Shown here in pieces: positions 40,092-49,040 of a stretch of DNA of 64,000 nt. The notes beneath the pieces are model-generated. The model was not told the origin of the DNA. It saw only the letters and a list, made by a program, of their open reading frames with translations, and did no database searches. The translations under genes were made by a program, and so were the position numbers. Source of the stretch: Streptomyces sp. RKND-216 (GTDB lineage Bacteria > Actinomycetota > Actinomycetes > Streptomycetales > Streptomycetaceae); assembly GCF_004795255.1 (NCBI RefSeq), contig NZ_SSBQ01000002.1, forward strand, positions 2,995,501 through 3,059,500. Reading direction: 5' to 3'. The first letter of the stretch is position 1. The number at the start of each line of letters is the position of its first letter.

Positions 40092-41501
40092 ATGGGTGCA
40101 GCGCGGGACACGGAGGAGTTCGCCGCTTGCCTGCGGCGGCTGAAGGATCGTTCGGGACGCAGTTACGGGCAACTCGCCCAGCGCGCCCACCTGAGCACGT
40201 CGACGCTGCACCGCTACTGCAACGGCCAGGCGGTGCCGCTGGACTACGCGCCGGTGGAGCGGCTCGCGCGCCTGTGCGGCGCGACGCCGGAGGAACTGCT
40301 CGCACTGCACCGGCGCTGGGTGCGGGCCGACGCGAGCCGCGCCCGACGGGACGGCGACGTGCCGGGCGGCGCGCGGGCGGTCGAGCCCGTGGCGCACGGC
40401 GGGCCGGCGGCCGATGCGGGAGGGCCGCCGCCCGCCGAGGGCCCGCCGTCGCCCGCGGATGCGCCACCCGACACCGGCCCGGCGTCACCCGCCGTCCCGG
40501 TGGCGGCGGACGGGGGCGAGGACCGAGGGGAGCGGGCCGCCGGAGTGGCGGACGACCGGCCGGGCGCATGGCGGAGCGTCGCCGCCCGCCTTCGGCTGTG
40601 GCGGGTGGCCGCCCTGGTCGCCCTGGTCGTAACGGTGGCCGTGTCCGCCTTCGTCGCCTCCGGCCCGGAGGGGCGCGGAGCAGACCCCACCCCTGTCGCC
40701 GGTCCGGACGGCGCGCGGCGGGCTGCCGGCCCCGCGGCGACCGCGTCGCCCACCGCCCCGGGGCGGGAGCGCACCCCCTCGGGGTCACCCTCCGCGGCCG
40801 CCCGTCAGGCCGGACCGGAGAAGGACGCCCCCGGGAAGAAGCAGGGCGGTGAGGGCCGGGGGCGGGACGTCACCGGGTCGCCGCTGACCTGGACCGCCGG
40901 GTTCCACGTGTGGCGGCACGGCTGTGACCACACCTATCTCGTGGACCGCGCGCCGACACAGGTGCCGGAGCCGCCCGTGGAGCAGGACGCGCGCGGCTGG
41001 GCCTCGGCGGTGGGCGCCGTGCACGGCGGCGACACGGTGGTGGAGGCGACCGTACGGGCGGCCGGTGCGGAGCCCGTGGTGGTCGAGGGCGTGTACGTGC
41101 GGGTGGCGGACCGGCGCGCGCCGCTGGACTGGCCGGCGTACGGGATGAGCAACGGGTGCGGCGGGGCGCTCACTCCGGCCGCGTTCACGGTGGGCCTGGA
41201 CGCGGCCCGGCCGGTGGCCCGTCCGCAGGACGGGTACGACGGCGAGGATGGGACGCATCTTCCGGCGACGCGCCTGCCGTACCAGGTGACGGCCGGCGAG
41301 CCGCTGGTGCTGCGGGTCGAGGCGCGGACGGAGCGGTACGACTGCGAGTGGTACCTGGAGGTGCGCTGGAGCAGCGGCGACCGCACGGGGACGCTGCGGA
41401 TCGACGACGGCGGCCGGCCGTTCCGTACGAGCGGGGGCGGCGACGGCGAGGCGTACGGCTACGACTGGGGCGCCGGCGCGTGGCAGGGGGCGGGTGCGTG
41501 A
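40092..41501 (+). CDS. HTH-domain membrane protein with extracytoplasmic domain
   Basis: 469 aa. An XRE-type helix-turn-helix is at residues about 8-75 (YGQLAQRAHLSTSTLHRYCNG). A Pro/Ala-rich cytoplasmic linker, one transmembrane helix (about 174-196; VAALVALVVTVAVSAFVAS) and a second Pro/Ser-rich linker lead to an outside beta-domain (about 262-469) with three Cys. This layout is common in Streptomyces, where it may couple an outside signal to DNA binding or membrane-tethered regulation. GGAGGGGAG lies 11 bases upstream. Function unproven. Confidence 0.75.
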   Translation: MGAARDTEEFAACLRRLKDRSGRSYGQLAQRAHLSTSTLHRYCNGQAVPLDYAPVERLARLCGATPEELLALHRRWVRADASRARRDGDVPGGARAVEPVAHGGPAADAGGPPPAEGPPSPADAPPDTGPASPAVPVAADGGEDRGERAAGVADDRPGAWRSVAARLRLWRVAALVALVVTVAVSAFVASGPEGRGADPTPVAGPDGARRAAGPAATASPTAPGRERTPSGSPSAAARQAGPEKDAPGKKQGGEGRGRDVTGSPLTWTAGFHVWRHGCDHTYLVDRAPTQVPEPPVEQDARGWASAVGAVHGGDTVVEATVRAAGAEPVVVEGVYVRVADRRAPLDWPAYGMSNGCGGALTPAAFTVGLDAARPVARPQDGYDGEDGTHLPATRLPYQVTAGEPLVLRVEARTERYDCEWYLEVRWSSGDRTGTLRIDDGGRPFRTSGGGDGEAYGYDWGAGAWQGAGA

Positions 41502-41560
41502 GTCCGCGCCCCTCCGCTCCCCCCGCCCCGTCGCGGCGGGGTTCGGCCGGCCGTCCGGGG

Positions 41561-42049
41561 TCAGTCGCCGGAACGCGCCCGCTCTGCGCGCAGCTCCCGC
41601 CAGCGGGCCATCAGGCCGGAGAGTTCGTCCTTGAGGAAGGCGAAGAACTCGCCGGTCTCCTTGAGGCGGCGGCCCGCCGGGGTGTCGGGGCCGATGGCCT
41701 CGGCACCGGCGCGGGCGGTGGCCGACCAGCGGGAGAGCAGGACGTCGCGGTTGGTGAACGTCTCCCACCAGACGTCCTCCTGGACGCGGTAGAGCTCCCG
41801 CCGTGAGCCGGGGGCCCGTTCGCGGCTGACCATGTGCACGCCGGCCAGGTAGCGCACCGCGCCGGACACGGCCGCGGGGCTGACCTGGAGCCGGTCGGCG
41901 AGTTCGGCCGAGCTGAGGGCGCCCTCGTCGGAGGCGAGCAGGCACGCGAACACCCGGGCCGCCATGCGCTGCATGCCGGCCTCCGTCAGGTCGGCCGCGA
42001 AACGTTCGACGAAGGGCGACAGGCGCGTCGCGTAGTCGTCGGCACTCAC
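41561..42049 (-). CDS. GbsR/MarR-family repressor of the divergent ABC exporter
   Basis: 162 aa, GTG start. A winged helix-turn-helix (about 30-90; SSAELADRLQVSPAAVSGAVRYL) is followed by a helical dimerisation part. It matches the GbsR-like MarR group that controls drug exporters. It is divergent from the ATPase gene, and the AT-rich gap contains a near-perfect 16-base inverted repeat suited to its dimer. It likely represses the exporter and itself until an inducer binds. Confidence 0.85.
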   Translation of the reverse strand: MSADDYATRLSPFVERFAADLTEAGMQRMAARVFACLLASDEGALSSAELADRLQVSPAAVSGAVRYLAGVHMVSRERAPGSRRELYRVQEDVWWETFTNRDVLLSRWSATARAGAEAIGPDTPAGRRLKETGEFFAFLKDELSGLMARWRELRAERARSGD

Positions 42050-42105
42050 CCTGGCGTTCTCCCCTGTGCGGTGATCTCTCCTCCGAATCCTAGCTGCTCT
42101 GAATC

Positions 42106-42129
42106 TTCATAAATTTCTGAACCTAATGT
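42106..42129. promoter_or_regulatory. Operator and -10 region for the ABC exporter operon
   Basis: TTCATAAATTTCTGAA (42106-42121) is an inverted repeat with one mismatched pair and stands out in an otherwise very GC-rich sequence. TAATGT (42124-42129) follows and lies 12 bases before the ATG, which has no ribosome site, so the mRNA is probably leaderless. A bound repressor would cover the promoter. Confidence 0.6.
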
Positions 42130-42141
42130 AGCTTCGTGTGT

Positions 42142-43086
42142 ATGACCAAGGCAAGGGAAGCCCTCTCCGTGTCGGGCCTCGTGAAGACGTTCGGCCGGAC
42201 ACGGGCGCTCGACGACCTCGACCTGCACGTCGACGTGGGGGAGGTGCACGGCTTCCTCGGCCCGAACGGCGCGGGGAAGTCGACGACGATCCGGGTCCTG
42301 CTCGGCCTGCTGCGGGCCGACGGGGGACACGCACGCGTACTGGGACTCGACCCGTGGCACGACGCCGTCCCGCTGCACCGGCGGCTCGCGTACGTGCCCG
42401 GCGACGTCGAGCTGTGGCCCAACCTCACCGGCGGTGAGGCCATCGACCTCCTCGCCCGCCTGCGCGGGGGAGACGGTGTGGACAAGGGGAGGCGCGACGA
42501 ACTCCTCGAACGCTTCGACCTCGACCCGACGAAGAAGGGCCGCACCTACTCGAAGGGCAACCGGCAGAAGGTCGCAATCGTCGCGGCGCTCGCCTCGGAC
42601 GCCGAACTGCTCCTGCTCGACGAGCCCACGGCCGGCCTCGACCCGCTCATGGAGGTCGTGTTCCAGGACGTCGTCACCCAGGCGAAGGCGGCCGGCCGGA
42701 CCGTGCTGCTCTCCAGCCACATCCTGGCCCAGGTGGAGAAGCTCTGCGACCGGGTGAGCATCGTGCGGCTCGGGAAGGTCGTGCAGTCCGGCACGCTCCA
42801 GGAGATGCGCCACCTCACTCGGACCACCGTCGAGGCGGAGACGGAACGCCCGGCGACCGGACTGGAGGAGCTGACGGGCGTGCACGATGTGCAACGCGAC
42901 GACGGGCGGGTGCGCTTCGCCGTGGACGGCGCCCAATTGGACGCGGCGATCCGGCGGCTCACCGAGTGCGGCATCCGCTCGCTGACCAGCCACCCGCCCA
43001 CGCTGGAGGAGCTGATGCTCCGCCACTACGGCGACGTGGCGGACGGCGAGGAGGCCGGCGCGCTCCGGAGCGGGGTGGGCTCGTGA
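42142..43086 (+). CDS. ABC exporter ATP-binding protein
   Basis: 314 aa. Walker A GPNGAGKS, a shortened signature (YSKGNRQK in place of LSGGQ), Walker [13 protein letters not shown] and switch His ([11 protein letters not shown]). The SKGNRQK form is typical of ATPases for macrolide/tetronasin-type export (TnrB-like). No Shine-Dalgarno precedes the ATG. The stop overlaps the permease start (GTGA). With the permease it should pump a hydrophobic antibiotic or lipid outward. Confidence 0.92.
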   Translation: MTKAREALSVSGLVKTFGRTRALDDLDLHVDVGEVHGFLGPNGAGKSTTIRVLLGLLRADGGHARVLGLDPWHDAVPLHRRLAYVPGDVELWPNLTGGEAIDLLARLRGGDGVDKGRRDELLERFDLDPTKKGRTYSKGNRQKVAIVAALASDAELLLLDEPTAGLDPLMEVVFQDVVTQAKAAGRTVLLSSHILAQVEKLCDRVSIVRLGKVVQSGTLQEMRHLTRTTVEAETERPATGLEELTGVHDVQRDDGRVRFAVDGAQLDAAIRRLTECGIRSLTSHPPTLEELMLRHYGDVADGEEAGALRSGVGS

Positions 43087-44741
43087 CCGCCACCGTGGAG
43101 CGGACGGCCGCCGGCTCCGCGACCGGAACGGACGCGCGCGGAGGCGCGCTGGCCGGCACGGGCGTGCTGCTCCGCTTCGCCCTGCGGCGCGACGGCGTAC
43201 GCCTGCCCGTCTGGATCGGGGCGCTGACCGCCGGCACGCTCGCCTCGCTGTCGAGCTTCGAGCAGACCTACTCGACCGACGCGGACCGCACGGCCATCGC
43301 GAAGACGCTGGGAAGCCCGGCAGGGCTGGCGATGAGCGGCCCCGGGCACTACCTGGACGATTACGGTCTCGGCGCGATGATGGGCCATCAGATGCTCGGC
43401 TTCGTAGCCGTGCTGGTCGGGCTGATGACCGTGCTCACCGTCGCACGGCACACCCGGATGGAGGAGGAGACCGGCCGCGCCGAGCTGGTGCGGGCGGCCG
43501 TCGTGGGACGGCACGCGCACCTGACGGCGGCTCTCGTCACCGCGGCGCTGGCCTCCCTGGCACTCGGCGGCCTGCTCGCGGCGGGCCTGGGCGCGAGCGG
43601 CGCCGAGGGCGTCGGGTGGCACGGTTCCCTTCTGTACGGGGCGGCGCACGCGGCCGTCGGCATCGTCTTCGCCGGCGTCGCCGCAGTAACGGTGCAGGTC
43701 ACGCAACACTCCCGGGGCGCCTCCGGGATGGCCCTGGCCGCCATCGGCGCCGCGTACGCGCTGCGGGCCGCGGGAGACGTGGGCGGCGGCGCGCTGTCGT
43801 GGCTGTCGCCGATCGGCTGGGCGCAGCGCACCTACGTCTTCGTCGACGACCGCTGGTGGCCGCTGCTGCTCTGCCTGCTGCTCGCCGCCGGTGCGGCAGC
43901 CGCCGGGTACGTGCTCAGCACCCGGCGCGACCTCGGCGCCGGACTGCGGGCGGCGCGGACCGGCCGCGGCTCCGCGTCGGGCCTGTTGACGCGCCCCGTC
44001 GGGTTCGCGCTGCGGCAGCAACGCGGGCTGCTGTACGGCTTCGCGGCGGGCCTGTTCGTCCTCGGCGCCATGTACGGCTCGATCCTCGGCCAGGCCGAGG
44101 AGATGATCGAGGACCTCGCCGAGCTGAGGGAGGTCGTGCGGCAGGTCGGCGACGCCTCGCTCGCCGAGTCGTTCGCCGCGACGGTGATGATCGTGGTGGC
44201 GGTCGTCGCCTCCGTGCACGGGGTGATGGCGGCGCTGCGGCCGCGTGCCGAGGAGACCGCCGGGCGTGCCGAACCCCTGCTGGCCACCGGCCTGTCCCGG
44301 GCACGCTGGGTCGGCAGCCACGTCGCGGTGGCGACCGCGGGAGGTGTCGTCGTGCTGCTGGCCGCCGGGCTGGGCTTCGGCCTGCTGGGGGCCGCGAGCA
44401 CGGGCGACGCGGGCGTGGTGCCGGACCTGCTGGGCGCGGCACTGGCCTACGCGCCCGCGCTCTGGGTCACCGCCGGGGTCGGCGTCGCCCTCTTCGGCTG
44501 GGCGCCGCGCGCCACGGCCGCGGTCTGGATCGTGCCGGTGTACGCGTTCGTGGTCGGCTACCTGGGCCCGATCCTGGACCTCCCCGACTGGCTCGCCGAG
44601 TTGTCACCCTTCGGCCACGTGCCGCGGGTGCCGGCGGAGAGCATGGACTGGGGAGCGGCGGCCGGTCTCACGGCGGTGGCGGCGGCCCTGGTCGCCTTCG
44701 GGATCGCAGGATTCCGCCGACGGGACCTGGAGACGAAGTAG
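43083..44741 (+). CDS. Large ABC exporter permease (TnrB3-like)
   Basis: 552 aa with about twelve transmembrane segments in two similar halves (each begins with a block like [15 protein letters not shown] or [15 protein letters not shown]), as in tetronasin-resistance permeases, which behave as fused ABC-2 dimers. GTG start coupled to the ATPase stop. Conserved loops [21 protein letters not shown] and [14 protein letters not shown] are present. Likely function: drug or self-made-metabolite efflux; no antibiotic genes are immediately beside it. Confidence 0.9.
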   Translation: MTATVERTAAGSATGTDARGGALAGTGVLLRFALRRDGVRLPVWIGALTAGTLASLSSFEQTYSTDADRTAIAKTLGSPAGLAMSGPGHYLDDYGLGAMMGHQMLGFVAVLVGLMTVLTVARHTRMEEETGRAELVRAAVVGRHAHLTAALVTAALASLALGGLLAAGLGASGAEGVGWHGSLLYGAAHAAVGIVFAGVAAVTVQVTQHSRGASGMALAAIGAAYALRAAGDVGGGALSWLSPIGWAQRTYVFVDDRWWPLLLCLLLAAGAAAAGYVLSTRRDLGAGLRAARTGRGSASGLLTRPVGFALRQQRGLLYGFAAGLFVLGAMYGSILGQAEEMIEDLAELREVVRQVGDASLAESFAATVMIVVAVVASVHGVMAALRPRAEETAGRAEPLLATGLSRARWVGSHVAVATAGGVVVLLAAGLGFGLLGAASTGDAGVVPDLLGAALAYAPALWVTAGVGVALFGWAPRATAAVWIVPVYAFVVGYLGPILDLPDWLAELSPFGHVPRVPAESMDWGAAAGLTAVAAALVAFGIAGFRRRDLETK

Positions 44742-44764
44742 CGGCTGCTCACGCAGCAGCCGCT
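44740..44764. terminator. Terminator between permease and GNAT remnant
   Basis: AGCGGCTGCT, CACGC loop, then exact complement. The left arm contains the permease stop's last base and the right arm reaches the stop codon of the minus-strand GNAT remnant. Confidence 0.82.
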
Positions 44765-44951
44765 ACAGCGCGACGAGACCTGCGGCGGTCGGCCGGAAGC
44801 CGCAGGTCTCGAGGTAGAACCCCCGCAGGTGCTCCTCGAAGTCGACGTGCAGCCACCGGCACCCGGCGGCGCGGGAACCCCGCGCCGCCGTCGCGACCAA
44901 CTCCGCGCCGACACCCCGGGAACGGCGGTGGGCGGCCACCACCGGTCCCCG
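44763..44951 (-). pseudogene. C-terminal fragment of a GNAT acetyltransferase
   Basis: About 62 codons match the end of a GNAT fold: the acetyl-CoA loop RSRGVGAELV, then GCRWLHVDFEEHLRGFYLE and CGFRPT, a usual last strand. The N-terminal half, including the first strands, is missing; the upstream frame is non-coding and runs into the divergent gene's promoter. A truncated, probably non-functional relic. Confidence 0.65.
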
Positions 44952-45073
44952 CTCTGTCCGTGGCCGCGACCGGACGCACGTACGGGTGGCCCGGGCAGGC
45001 TCACCCCCGTGGGGGGCACCCGAAGAGGCGCGCACCGGGTGCAGCGGGCCTGCCGTGCTGGTCGGATGGCCGT

Positions 45074-45640
45074 ATGACTCCGCGCGCCCGTCCCCACCTC
45101 GCCGCAGCGGTCGCGGCATGCGCCGCGGTCGCCGCGCTCGCCGTGCCGTCCGCCGCCGCGAGCGAAGGGGGCGGAGCCCCCGGAGCGCCGGACACCAGCC
45201 GTCCCCGGGACGCGGTCACGCTCACACCGGCGGCCGGCGACCCCGGCAGCACGGTGACCGTCCGGGCGCGATGCGGTGGGGACGTGGACCACGGAGGCGT
45301 GTTCTCCACCGCTTTCGCGGACGCGCCGGCGTTGCGGCCGGCTGCCGCCGGGGGCGGTCTCGTCGCCGAGGCCCGGGTGAAGTCCGGCCTGCCGCCCGGC
45401 CGTTCGTACGTCGTCACCGCGAACTGCAGCGCCGCCGAGTCGCTGACCACCACCTTCGTCACGTCCGAAGGGCGCTCGCACCGCCACCTGGCCCGTGGGG
45501 GGAGCGGGGAGGAGGCGAACCAGGTCGACGGCGTCGCCCTCGCCTTCGGCGGCGGGCTGGCCGGGGCGGCGCTCGCGGGTTACCTGCTCACCGCCCGCCG
45601 GGTCGCGTCCCGGCGCCGGGCCCGCGCGGGGCGGCGGTGA
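45074..45640 (+). CDS. Exported membrane-anchored protein upstream of the sortase-like gene
   Basis: 188 aa. A signal peptide (MTPRARPHLAAAVAACA, ASA cut near 29), an Ig-like domain (DAVTLTPAAGDPGSTVTVRARCGG; Cys pair with NCSAAES) and a C-terminal hydrophobic helix (GLAGAALAGYLLTA) with an Arg-rich tail. It resembles a cell-wall-sorted protein but has no LPXTG motif. It lies 4 bases before the sortase-like gene in one operon, a pairing known in Streptomyces. Confidence 0.78.
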   Translation: MTPRARPHLAAAVAACAAVAALAVPSAAASEGGGAPGAPDTSRPRDAVTLTPAAGDPGSTVTVRARCGGDVDHGGVFSTAFADAPALRPAAAGGGLVAEARVKSGLPPGRSYVVTANCSAAESLTTTFVTSEGRSHRHLARGGSGEEANQVDGVALAFGGGLAGAALAGYLLTARRVASRRRARAGRR

Positions 45641-45644
45641 ACCG

Positions 45645-46322
45645 GTGACGACCCGGTACGAGCGGCTGTCCTCGCGCAGCCGCCGCCTCGAGGTGGTCTC
45701 GGTGGTCGCGGCCGTGGTCTTCACCGTGGTGACGTGCCGGTTCGTTCCGGGACCGTCCGCGGCGAACGCCGCGGTCCTGGCCGCGGACACCGGCGCTGGG
45801 GAGTCCGGCCTGGCGGTCAGCGACCGGGTGCCGGGGGTGGACGCCGGGGCCGGGGAGGCGTCGGGACGTCCGGCGCGTACGGCGCCCGTACGGGTCGCCA
45901 TCCGCGGGACCGGCGTGGACGCGGGGATCGTGCCGGTCGAGGAGCGCGCCGGGGACGGCATCCCGGTCGCACCGCCCGACGACCCGATGCAGGTGGCCTG
46001 GGCGGCTGGACTTCCGGCGCCCGGCGAGAAGGGCGCGGCCGTGCTGGTCGGGCACCTCGACGCCGGGACCGGTCCGGCGGCGTTCGCTGGCCTCGGCGGG
46101 TTGCGCGCGGGCGCGCAGATCAGGGTGCTGCGGGCGGACGACCGGACGGTGCGGTACGAGGTGCACGCCGTGCAGCGGTACGGGGCGGCAGGGCCGCCGG
46201 GAGAACTCGGCGACGTGCCCGGGGACGCCGGTGGAATGCTCCGCCTGGTCGCGGTCGGCGGCGCCTGGACGGAACCTGTCGTCGACGACACGAGCGTCGT
46301 CGCGTTCGCCCACGCCCGCTGA
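45645..46322 (+). CDS. Class F sortase-like protein lacking the catalytic Cys
   Basis: 225 aa, GTG start. A cytoplasmic basic end, one helix (about 15-38) and an external sortase fold. The region of the catalytic His is intact (VLVGHLDAGTGPAAFAGLG), but the strand that should read LITCGG reads LRLVAVGG, with Val204 where the nucleophile Cys belongs, and the late Arg motif (YRDN-like) reads VDDTS. The only Cys is in the membrane helix. So it keeps the fold but cannot act as a transpeptidase by the known mechanism. It could be a binding protein or an early decay product. Co-transcribed with the upstream exported protein. Confidence 0.8.
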   Translation: MTTRYERLSSRSRRLEVVSVVAAVVFTVVTCRFVPGPSAANAAVLAADTGAGESGLAVSDRVPGVDAGAGEASGRPARTAPVRVAIRGTGVDAGIVPVEERAGDGIPVAPPDDPMQVAWAAGLPAPGEKGAAVLVGHLDAGTGPAAFAGLGGLRAGAQIRVLRADDRTVRYEVHAVQRYGAAGPPGELGDVPGDAGGMLRLVAVGGAWTEPVVDDTSVVAFAHAR

Positions 46323-46375
46323 GCACGCCGACCGCCCGGCGGCATGGCGTGGCGCGGCATGTCGTGGCGGTGGGG

Positions 46376-48286
46376 TCAGCGGTGCGTGCGGGACATACGG
46401 GTCTCCTGCGCGCGGGTGAGGCGGAGCACGACGAGGATGGCCAGGATCGTCGCGGGCACCAGCAGCAGGTCGGTGACGATGCCCCAGACCAGCCAGCCGC
46501 GCGCCTCCAGCGCGGTGCTCGCGTCGTGCCACTCCTGCCAGCCGAGCAGGGAGCCGATGAGGGAGCTGGTCAGCCACATCGTCCACCAGCCGTTGAGCAG
46601 CCCCGTACGGTGCGGCCCGGCGCCGTTCCAAGCGGGCCGGCCTGGCGCGGGGGGAGCGCAGGCGGCCCAGATGTCGTCGGCGATCTGCTTGGGGATCCAC
46701 AGGTTGGCGACGGGGAGGAACCAGCCGCCGATCGCCATGCCGGGGCCGTACCGCATAACGCCGGGGCGGAACGCCTCGGCGTTCAGCCGCACCCGCCAGA
46801 ACCACATCAGCCACAGGGTGATCAGCGGCAGGGCGACGAGGAACGCGAGGACGTCCAGCGTGACGGACCACGCCTTGAGGCCGTCGTAGTCGGGGACGAG
46901 GGTCGGTTCCCAGGAGTCGGCGTAGTCGCTGTAGGTGCCGTAGGCGGCGAAGCTGAACAGCAGGTCCAGCACCGTCCAGGCCAGCACGGCGGCGAGCAGG
47001 GTCCAGGTGGCCGTGGCCAGGCCGCGAGGGGAGCGCGGAGGTCCGGACGGCGCCGCGCCGGCGCGCTGCTGTCCGGCCGCGGGCCGGGGGCCGGGGCCGA
47101 CCGTTCCCGGACCGTACGGGGAGGTGGTCCGGTATCCGGTGTGGTGCGGGCCGGGAGGGGGCGTGGGCCCGGGGCTCCACGGCCTGGGTTGCGGGTAGCC
47201 GTACGGTCCCGGCGTCGCGGATGCGGCCGGCCCGGGCGGCGTGCCCGGCACGCCGTAGGCGGACGGGGGCGGACCCGGCGGCCGGTAGGGGCCCGGCGGC
47301 GGAGTGCCCGTACCCGCGCCCAGACCGGGGCCCGTCGCCGTCCCCGCGGACGACGCCGGGGCGCGGACCGCCGCAGCCGCCTCCGGGTCCTCGCTGTCCA
47401 GCAACTGCACGGCGTGACGCCCGAGCTGGGCGAGGACCTCGCCCGGCAGCCAGGTGCCGGAGAGTTCGTCACCCGCCCAGCCGGCCAGCGTCCCGAGGCT
47501 GGGGCGTTGCGCCGGGTCCTTGGCCAGGCAGGCCGTGATGAGGTCGCGCAGGCGGCCCTCGATGCCGGTGAGGTCCGCCTCCTCCTCGGCGATGCGGAAC
47601 ATCAGTGCGTGGATGCCGGAGTCGGCGGTACCGAACGGCATCCGGCCGGTCGCCGCGTACGCCAGCACCGCGCCGAGGCAGAACACGTCGCAGGCGGCCG
47701 TGACGGGCGTGCCGCGCACCTGCTCCGGGGACATGAACCCGGGAGAGCCGATCACCGCGCCGGTACTGGTGAGCCCGCCGGAGGACTGGAGCGCGGCGTC
47801 GACGGCGCGGGCGATGCCGAAGTCGATGACGCGCGGGCCGTCGAAGGTGATGAGGACGTTGGACGGTTTGAGGTCGCGGTGCACCAGGCCGGCGGCGTGG
47901 ATGGCGGTCAGCGCCCGGATCAGGCCGGAGGCCAGCGCGAGGGCGGACTGCTCGGGGAGCGGGCCGTAGTCGTGGTCGACCACTTGGGCGAGGGAGGGAC
48001 CGGCGATGTAGCCGGTGGCGACCCAGGGCTCGGCGGCCTCGGTGTCGGCGTCCAGGACCGGCGCGGTCCACTCGCCGCCGACCCGCCGGGCGGCGGCGAT
48101 CTCCAGGGCGAAGCGGCGGCGGAAGTCCGGCTGCCGGGCGAGTTCCGCCTTGACGGCTTTCACCGCCACCGTCCGGCCCCGTTCGGAACGGGCCAGGTAG
48201 ACGCGGCCCATGCCACCCTCGCCCAGTCTGCCCAGCAGGCGGTAGCCGCCTATCCAGCGAGGGTCGTGGCTGCCCAGCCCCTCCAT
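46376..48286 (-). CDS. Ser/Thr protein kinase with DUF4328 membrane domain
   Basis: 636 aa. A Hanks-type kinase occupies about residues 13-275: Gly loop GEGGMGRVYLA, VAVKAVK Lys, HRDLKPSN catalytic loop, DFGIA and a Ser-Pro-Glu-Gln activation end (GFMSPEQ). A 150-residue Pro/Gly-rich linker leads to a C-terminal DUF4328 with five or so membrane helices and WFLPVANLWIPKQIADDIW. The kinase should be cytoplasmic and the DUF4328 part may sense something in the membrane. ATG start at the first Met before the domain. Substrate unknown; no adjacent phosphatase. Confidence 0.92.
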   Translation of the reverse strand: MEGLGSHDPRWIGGYRLLGRLGEGGMGRVYLARSERGRTVAVKAVKAELARQPDFRRRFALEIAAARRVGGEWTAPVLDADTEAAEPWVATGYIAGPSLAQVVDHDYGPLPEQSALALASGLIRALTAIHAAGLVHRDLKPSNVLITFDGPRVIDFGIARAVDAALQSSGGLTSTGAVIGSPGFMSPEQVRGTPVTAACDVFCLGAVLAYAATGRMPFGTADSGIHALMFRIAEEEADLTGIEGRLRDLITACLAKDPAQRPSLGTLAGWAGDELSGTWLPGEVLAQLGRHAVQLLDSEDPEAAAAVRAPASSAGTATGPGLGAGTGTPPPGPYRPPGPPPSAYGVPGTPPGPAASATPGPYGYPQPRPWSPGPTPPPGPHHTGYRTTSPYGPGTVGPGPRPAAGQQRAGAAPSGPPRSPRGLATATWTLLAAVLAWTVLDLLFSFAAYGTYSDYADSWEPTLVPDYDGLKAWSVTLDVLAFLVALPLITLWLMWFWRVRLNAEAFRPGVMRYGPGMAIGGWFLPVANLWIPKQIADDIWAACAPPAPGRPAWNGAGPHRTGLLNGWWTMWLTSSLIGSLLGWQEWHDASTALEARGWLVWGIVTDLLLVPATILAILVVLRLTRAQETRMSRTHR

Positions 48287-48393
48287 GCGTCCTCCCCCGT
48301 GTCGTGCCGTGCCGTGCGGCAGTCAACCGCCACCGAGGATAGAGGGGTTCGCCCGGTCCGAGGCGGGCCGGCCGGAGACCCGAGTCGTTACCG

Positions 48394-48837
48394 TTACCGG
48401 CCGTGCCGGGCGCCCCTGACCGGTTGCGGCGTGTCCGGCGCGGACTCCAGGGCGTCCAGCGCCCCGGTGAGGCGCCGCAGCGCGTCCAGCGCCCGCGCGA
48501 ACTCCGCCTGGCCGCGCTGTTGTTCGGAGAGCCGGTGGGCGAAGTCGGCGTGCTGCGGGGCGATGCGGCGTACGGCGGCGAGCCCGTCGGCGGTGGGCGC
48601 GAGCAGCTTGGCCCTGCGGTGTGCCGGGTTGGGGCGGTACTCGGCGAGGCCGCGGTCGGCCAGCTCCTCGGCGACGGAGAGGAACTGCCCGTCGATGCGG
48701 AACGCGGTCAGTGCCGTGCCGCTCAGCAGGTCCGGCGTCGCCGCCGCTTCCCTGGTGCCGGCCGGCCCCGTGCCCGCTGCGCCCGTCGAGTCCGCCGGGC
48801 CGGCGGCCGGACCCTCGGCGGCCAGCCGGTCGACGTG
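48394..48837 (-). pseudogene. MarR-family regulator pseudogene with internal deletion and no start
   Basis: A 147-codon open frame ends at TAA (48394-48396) and encodes ELADRGLAEYRPNPAHRRAK, then LLAPTADGLAAVRRIAPQHADF: the wing and last helix of MarR. The frame begins right after an in-frame TAG (48838-48840) and has no ATG, GTG or TTG before the conserved part. In place of the expected 50 or so residues holding the recognition helix, the sequence jumps from FRIDGQFL to SVAEELADRGL. So it has lost its start and its DNA-reading helix. CTG initiation cannot be excluded but would not restore DNA binding. Confidence 0.72.
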
Positions 48838-49040
48838 CTACGCCACTCGGCCCAACCCGCGTGACGAACGACGACGCCGCCACCTCGCCACGATGGTACG
48901 CACCGTGTCCTCGCGGGTGCCCGGTGTGAGCAACCTCCCGGCGCCAGGTCGATGGGGAACCCCACATTCCGTCGCGCACCCGCGACGCGTGCCGGGAGCG
49001 GTCCTTACCCTGTGGGGGCCGACCGAGAGGTGAGATACGC

